Below are positions 51,892-55,312 of a stretch of DNA of 55,312 nt, one piece after another. Within the stretch, counting starts at the first letter, position 1. Each line of letters starts with the position of its first letter. Made by a program: the position numbers and the translations under genes. The DNA is from CAYZHM01 sp964478225 (lineage in GTDB: Bacteria > Pseudomonadota > Alphaproteobacteria > Micavibrionales > Micavibrionaceae), in the NCBI GenBank assembly GCA_964478225.1, contig CAYZHM010000011.1:1-55312 (forward strand). Direction: 5' to 3'. The notes below the pieces were generated by a model. The model did not search any database. It had not been told where the DNA came from and worked only from the letters and a program-made list of their open reading frames with translations.

Positions 51892-52296
51892 ATGAGCAAA
51901 AAAACCAAAGGGAGACCTGATAGCATTGATGTTCACGTTGGCAAACGTTTGCGTGTGCGAAGATCTTTGGCGGGCCTTAGTCAAGAAAAATTGGCCGAAC
52001 AGATTGGACTCACCTTTCAGCAGGTTCAAAAATACGAACGCGGCATTAACCGAATCAGCGCCGAGCGCCTTTATCAGTTCAGCGAAATCTTGGGAGTTCC
52101 CATTGAGTATTTTTATCAAGATTGCAAACAAAGCAACTTAGAGGCCCCAGCTTTATCTGATCCAAAAGATATACTAAACGACAAAGACTTAACGCGGCTC
52201 ATCAAAGCTTACAACGAGGTTTCCGATGAACAAGCGCGCAAAGAGATTTTAAAATTTGTGACAAACAGAGTGAACCGCATAGGAAAAAGGAGATAA
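51892..52296 (+). CDS. XRE-family transcriptional regulator
   Basis: This 134-residue protein has an N-terminal helix-turn-helix (about 15-70): VGKRLRVRRSLAGLSQEKLAEQIGLTFQQVQKYERGINRISAERL. The family is widespread in alphaproteobacteria. The C-terminal half is helical and charged. A strong GGAGG precedes the ATG. It is divergent from the acyltransferase gene and may control the module B promoter in the 300-bp gap between them. Confidence 0.9.
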   Translation: MSKKTKGRPDSIDVHVGKRLRVRRSLAGLSQEKLAEQIGLTFQQVQKYERGINRISAERLYQFSEILGVPIEYFYQDCKQSNLEAPALSDPKDILNDKDLTRLIKAYNEVSDEQARKEILKFVTNRVNRIGKRR

Positions 52297-52307
52297 CCTG
52301 CGCTTTT

Positions 52308-52547
52308 CTACTTTGATGAGCTCTCTACGATTTTTGCGAATTCCGACAGTGATGTGTTGGTTGTTTTTAAAATTCTGCAAAGACTTTGTGTTGATATCCA
52401 TCTCAGCTTTCTTTCTGGCGACAGGCGCTTTGAATGGTTCAGGCATGTTGGATCGAGGCCGGCATTAGTCGCCATTTTTGATGGAGAAATTTTCTTAATT
52501 TTTGCAAGCTGATCAATCCCTTGCCAAAGTTGCCGATTAGTAAACAT
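52308..52547 (-). CDS. Truncated S24-type phage repressor, DNA-binding domain only
   Basis: This 79-residue protein starts at ATG 52547 and has GGAG at a good distance. LWQGIDQLAKIKKISPSKMATNAGLDPTCLNHSKRLSP is the N-terminal helix-turn-helix of the alphaproteobacterial S24/LexA-like repressors. The peptidase domain that normally follows is missing: the frame ends after FAKIVESSSK. It may be a stand-alone regulator or a phage-element relic. It is convergent with the XRE gene (11-bp gap). Confidence 0.65.
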   Translation of the reverse strand: MFTNRQLWQGIDQLAKIKKISPSKMATNAGLDPTCLNHSKRLSPERKLRWISTQSLCRILKTTNTSLSEFAKIVESSSK

Positions 52548-52698
52548 CTTTCCTGCTCCAATTCTATTTTTGAGAAAAAAAGCTTGCTGCATGCCAAAGG
52601 AAAAGTCAAGAACAAATGGGGAACAATTGTCAATAAAATCTTTTATTTCTCAAAAGGTCGGCTTAAAATTTTTAAAGAATTTATTGAAGAAAATTAAT

Positions 52699-53173
52699 AT
52701 GCTCCTTTTTATTTTACTGCTTGCTCGCACTTTTCCAGCTCATGCGAGCACAACTGAAAACACGGGCACCAACAAAGAGGCCACGGTACAAAGCCCGGTT
52801 GAGCCATACGAATATCAATCAGTAATCCTCGAAAGAGTTGTAGACGGCGATACATTTTATGCCTCAGGAAAAAAATCAGATTATGGGGTATTAATGCTCC
52901 TGAAAAAAAAGAACCTTATCACCGCGAAAGCACTGCCGCTTTAGAGATTTTCTTGAAAGCGGGCAACTTCAATGCAAACTCATTAATTATGATCAATATG
53001 ACCGAAAAGTTATGCACTGCTTGCTAGATGGGATGGATGTTTCGCGTTTTATGGTGCTGTCGGGATTTGCAAGAGATTACACCCACTACAGCGGCGGCTT
53101 TTACGAAGCTGATGAGAGGGTCGCAAAATTAGAGAGTCAAGGAATATGGAAGAAATCAAATGAAAGCCCTTAA
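52699..53173 (+). pseudogene. Frameshifted thermonuclease (SNase)-family gene
   Basis: The ATG at 52699 begins a signal peptide (MLLFILLLARTFPAHA) and leads to ILERVVDGDTFYASGKK, the start of an SNase-like domain. At a run of seven A's (about 52869-52875) the coding frame shifts; the next frame gives IRLWGINAPEKKEPYHRES. A second shift near 52957-52966 restores QLQCKLINYDQYDRKV, DGMDVSRFMVLSGFA and ends KKSNESP. The order and motifs are those of an intact nuclease, so the gene is broken twice, unless the shifts are sequencing errors. Confidence 0.7.
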
Positions 53174-53345
53174 AGCGACCGTTCTTCGTGTATACGAAGC
53201 CTTATCGGGTTCTGAGAACCGAAAGGCGAAATGCCGATGCTTGCTAAAAAGCCCAAATTGGGAATATGTGGATGATACTTCCTTTAAAAGCAAAAATTGC
53301 AATTACGTCTCTGAGAACCCCGATCTCTTCGAAAATTTTCATTGA
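53160..53345 (+). CDS. Possible small protein, 61 residues
   Basis: An ATG at 53160, overlapping the end of the nuclease pseudogene, opens 61 codons with GGAAG upstream. The product has three cysteines (KCRC and NC) and no recognisable domain. It could be chance. The rest of the stretch from 53346 to 53498 holds no gene that I can see. Confidence 0.25.
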   Translation: MKALKATVLRVYEALSGSENRKAKCRCLLKSPNWEYVDDTSFKSKNCNYVSENPDLFENFH

Positions 53346-53498
53346 ACAGAATGATAGTTTCTTTTTTTTTAGAGTTTTGGCCACGAGTTCAATTCCCATT
53401 TCTTGTGGGTAATTTATAGCGGTACAAGACACGGTACAAAATTTTCTTAAAAATAAATAATCTCTTTATCGTCAATAGTTAGAGAAAGTATTCGGTTG

Positions 53499-53518
53499 CT
53501 GCCCCCGCAACCAATTTT
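53499..53518 (+). repeat. Third tRNA-fMet-end repeat (att-like)
   Basis: CTGCCCCCGCAACCAATTTT is identical to 36932-36951, which covers the end of the T arm, the acceptor strand, CCA and four further bases of the first tRNA fragment. The left flank is different. It is a 20-bp direct repeat in the same orientation, 16.6 kb away, consistent with the right border of an inserted segment. Confidence 0.75.
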
Positions 53519-53522
53519 GGCA

Positions 53523-55312
53523 TTAGATAAGCATATGTCCTGAGTCTACCAATGTTTTGGCGTCAACGATGTCCATGCTAAAGCCTGTGCCGATTTTGGA
53601 TGGGTTTGAAAAGCTTACACCTTCCATGATTGCGCCAATTAAATACTGGGTTGCGCTGCCTTGACCTTGCTTTGATGTAACCAGGTAAGAAGTTTGTTGG
53701 CTTGGGGCGTTGATGCTGATGATTGAAATGTCTGATAGTGATGTTCCTGATGTTTCAAGTATATCAGAGATATCAAGGACGTCTTTGCCGAGCTCGAAGT
53801 CTTTAATTATGTCGCGATTTTTGAAGGCTGAGCTGTCGAAGATGAAACGGTCTGCGCCGGCGCCACCATACAGAATGTCTGTGCCTTCGCCGCCAATCAA
53901 AATGTCGTCCCCTAAGCCGCCGATGAGCGTGTCGAAGCCGGATTCGCCGTATAGAGTGTCGTTTCCTTCGCCGCCGTCCAGGGTGTCGTTGTCAGCACCG
54001 CCGATGAGATAATCGTTGCCGCCTTTGCCGTAGAGAAGGTCACTGCCAGCATATCCGTAGATGATGTTTGTCCAGTCGTCACCCGTAATTGTGTCGTGAC
54101 CGCCAGTTCCATACATGAATAGATGGCTCGTTACGGTAGCCTTAGAAACAATGTCGATGGTTTCTTCTACTTTGTGTTCCCCATCGCTGACGCTTACCAG
54201 AATTTTGTCTGTTGTTGCTGCGCTGCCTTTTGTGAGGGTGACACGTGAGAATTCAGCTTCTGTGAGTGTTTGTGCTCCTGTCAAAATTTTGCCATCGAGT
54301 CGAAGGGTGGCACTGTTTGCCGCAGAATTTTGATCTTCGATCGTAAATGTTAGGGCTTGGCCTTCTTTGTCCTTTGTTTCCACGAGGCTGGAAAGAAGTA
54401 TTGGATTGTCGGATGTAAGGGCATGCGAGTCTACAGCTGTTAGATCAGGAGCTTCGTTTGTTGTTGTAACGTTGATACCGCCTGAGAGGAAGATGGTGCC
54501 ATCAGTGACTGTGAAGCTGATGTTGTCTTTGCCGCTTGTGTCGCCGCCGACTATTTGTAATTTGGCGAATTGTTCTGCTGTCAGGGTATGGTTGATGCCT
54601 GATACGAGAGTTACTCCATCATAGACCAGGTGGGCGTTGTTATTGCTTGTTCCAAAGCTGCGGACTGTATAGGTCAGTGCATCGCCGTCAATATCTGTTA
54701 CAGAGATGAATTTTGAGGCAAGGACAGCTTTTCCTGCTTCGATGCTTCCGTTTAAGGTTTTGATTTCTGGTGCGCTGTTGGCTGTATAGACGTTTACTGT
54801 TTTTACTTCTGAAGACAACGTGCCGTCGGAAACAGAAACTGTGACGTCGTTTGCGCCTTTTGCGGTGCCTGCAACGATTTGGAGTTTGGCAAAGTCTGCT
54901 GCGGAAAGTGTATGGTCTACGCCTGCGGCTAGGGTTGTACCGTTTAGAACCAATTTTGCGCTGTTTGTTGCGGTGTTTGTGTCCTTGATTGTGTAGGTCA
55001 GGTTGTCGCCATCAACATCTGAGGCTGTAATAAGCTTGGACGCTAAAACTGCAGTTCCATTTGTGAGAGTGCTATTTGTAACGTTTAATACCGGCGCTGT
55101 GTTTCCTGTGGTTACTGTGAATGACTTAGCACCTGATGATACAGAGCCATCAGAGACAGAGACTGTGATATCGTTTGTGCCTTTCACTGTTCCGCCGACG
55201 ACTTGTAGTTTGGCGAAGTCTGCTGCGGAGAGTGTATGGTCTACGCCAGCGGCTAGGGTTGTGCCATTCAGAACAAGTTTTGCGCTATTTGTGGCGGTGT
55301 TGGTGTCCTTAA
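53523..55312 (-). CDS. Large RTX/cadherin-like repeat secreted protein, N-terminus outside window
   Basis: The frame is open to the right end of the window, giving about 595 residues of the C-terminal part. Tandem ~108-residue cadherin-like repeats (LVLNGTTLAAGVDHTLSAAD and DVDGDNLTY types) are followed by RTX nonapeptides (GGxGxDxLxG) from about 54110 to 53870, then a C-terminal region typical of type I-secreted proteins (about 53525-53800). The protein is probably exported through a type I system and calcium-dependent, acting as an adhesin or surface protein. The stop is 5 bp from the tRNA-fMet repeat. The true start lies beyond the window. Confidence 0.9.
   Translation of the reverse strand, partial: KDTNTATNSAKLVLNGTTLAAGVDHTLSAADFAKLQVVGGTVKGTNDITVSVSDGSVSSGAKSFTVTTGNTAPVLNVTNSTLTNGTAVLASKLITASDVDGDNLTYTIKDTNTATNSAKLVLNGTTLAAGVDHTLSAADFAKLQIVAGTAKGANDVTVSVSDGTLSSEVKTVNVYTANSAPEIKTLNGSIEAGKAVLASKFISVTDIDGDALTYTVRSFGTSNNNAHLVYDGVTLVSGINHTLTAEQFAKLQIVGGDTSGKDNISFTVTDGTIFLSGGINVTTTNEAPDLTAVDSHALTSDNPILLSSLVETKDKEGQALTFTIEDQNSAANSATLRLDGKILTGAQTLTEAEFSRVTLTKGSAATTDKILVSVSDGEHKVEETIDIVSKATVTSHLFMYGTGGHDTITGDDWTNIIYGYAGSDLLYGKGGNDYLIGGADNDTLDGGEGNDTLYGESGFDTLIGGLGDDILIGGEGTDILYGGAGADRFIFDSSAFKNRDIIKDFELGKDVLDISDILETSGTSLSDISIISINAPSQQTSYLVTSKQGQGSATQYLIGAIMEGVSFSNPSKIGTGFSMDIVDAKTLVDSGHMLI
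54890..55312 (-). repeat. Near-identical ~324-bp DNA repeat units in the RTX gene
   Basis: A stretch of about 100 bases near 54890-54990 recurs almost unchanged near 55214-55312, a step of 324 bp (108 codons). The tract encodes the repeat segment with AGVDHTLSAADFAKLQ. High DNA identity points to recent duplication or gene conversion and a variable repeat number. Confidence 0.8.

Overview
The window reads as a Gram-negative alphaproteobacterial chromosome segment of moderate G+C. The family-level inference rests on the initiator-tRNA fragments, the fused double NarK, the UbiTUV genes and the style of the Crp/Fnr and XRE regulators. I cannot name a species.

About 1-31.7 kb is one large anaerobic and nitrogen-oxide gene block. 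It starts with a nitric-oxide defence pair (hmp and a cupin gene) and its repressor nsrR. The oxygen-independent ribonucleotide reductase nrdDG, an operon of bioH-like, bioC-like and thiO-like genes, and the O2-independent ubiquinone genes ubiT, ubiU and ubiV follow. Next come moeA, a Crp/Fnr regulator, a double-length narK, narGHJI with a ppiC-type chaperone, hemN, nnrS, a second Crp/Fnr regulator and nnrU. The block ends with a molybdopterin operon (moaA, fused moaC-moaB, moaD, moaE, mobA and accessory membrane genes) and a convergent moeB. Six perfect TTGAT-N4-ATCAA FNR-type boxes lie in this block, and several have -10 elements at the expected class II spacing, sometimes on both sides. The genes form a coherent nitrate-respiration programme: reductase, transporter, cofactor synthesis, heme and quinone made without O2, and NO handling. 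No nitrite, NO or N2O reductase is visible.

About 32.8-53.5 kb is accessory DNA. A DUF3489-type gene, an OLD-like ATPase/TOPRIM nuclease and a tyrosine integrase end at a 3' fragment of a tRNA-fMet gene (36.9 kb). Two more tRNA-fMet-derived fragments lie at 44.9 and 53.5 kb. They bracket two modules of similar logic. Module A (37.0-44.7 kb) has a VIT-type transporter, a thermostable-hemolysin-family protein, an AMP-dependent ligase, a heme-oxygenase-like diiron oxidase (HDO) candidate, an SDR, DoxX-like and TPR proteins, and a two-component system. Module B (45.0-52.6 kb) has a LuxI/FeeM-like N-acyltransferase candidate, a TonB-dependent receptor, a second HDO candidate, a YfiR-like protein, a sensor kinase gene broken by an in-frame stop, and a ferredoxin-type reductase, with XRE-type regulators beside it. 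These two modules are the best candidates for an undescribed system: a small acyl-derived molecule that is made, oxidised, sensed and, in B, taken up.

The right edge (53.5-55.3 kb) is the C-terminal part of a large RTX/cadherin-repeat secreted protein that runs out of the window.
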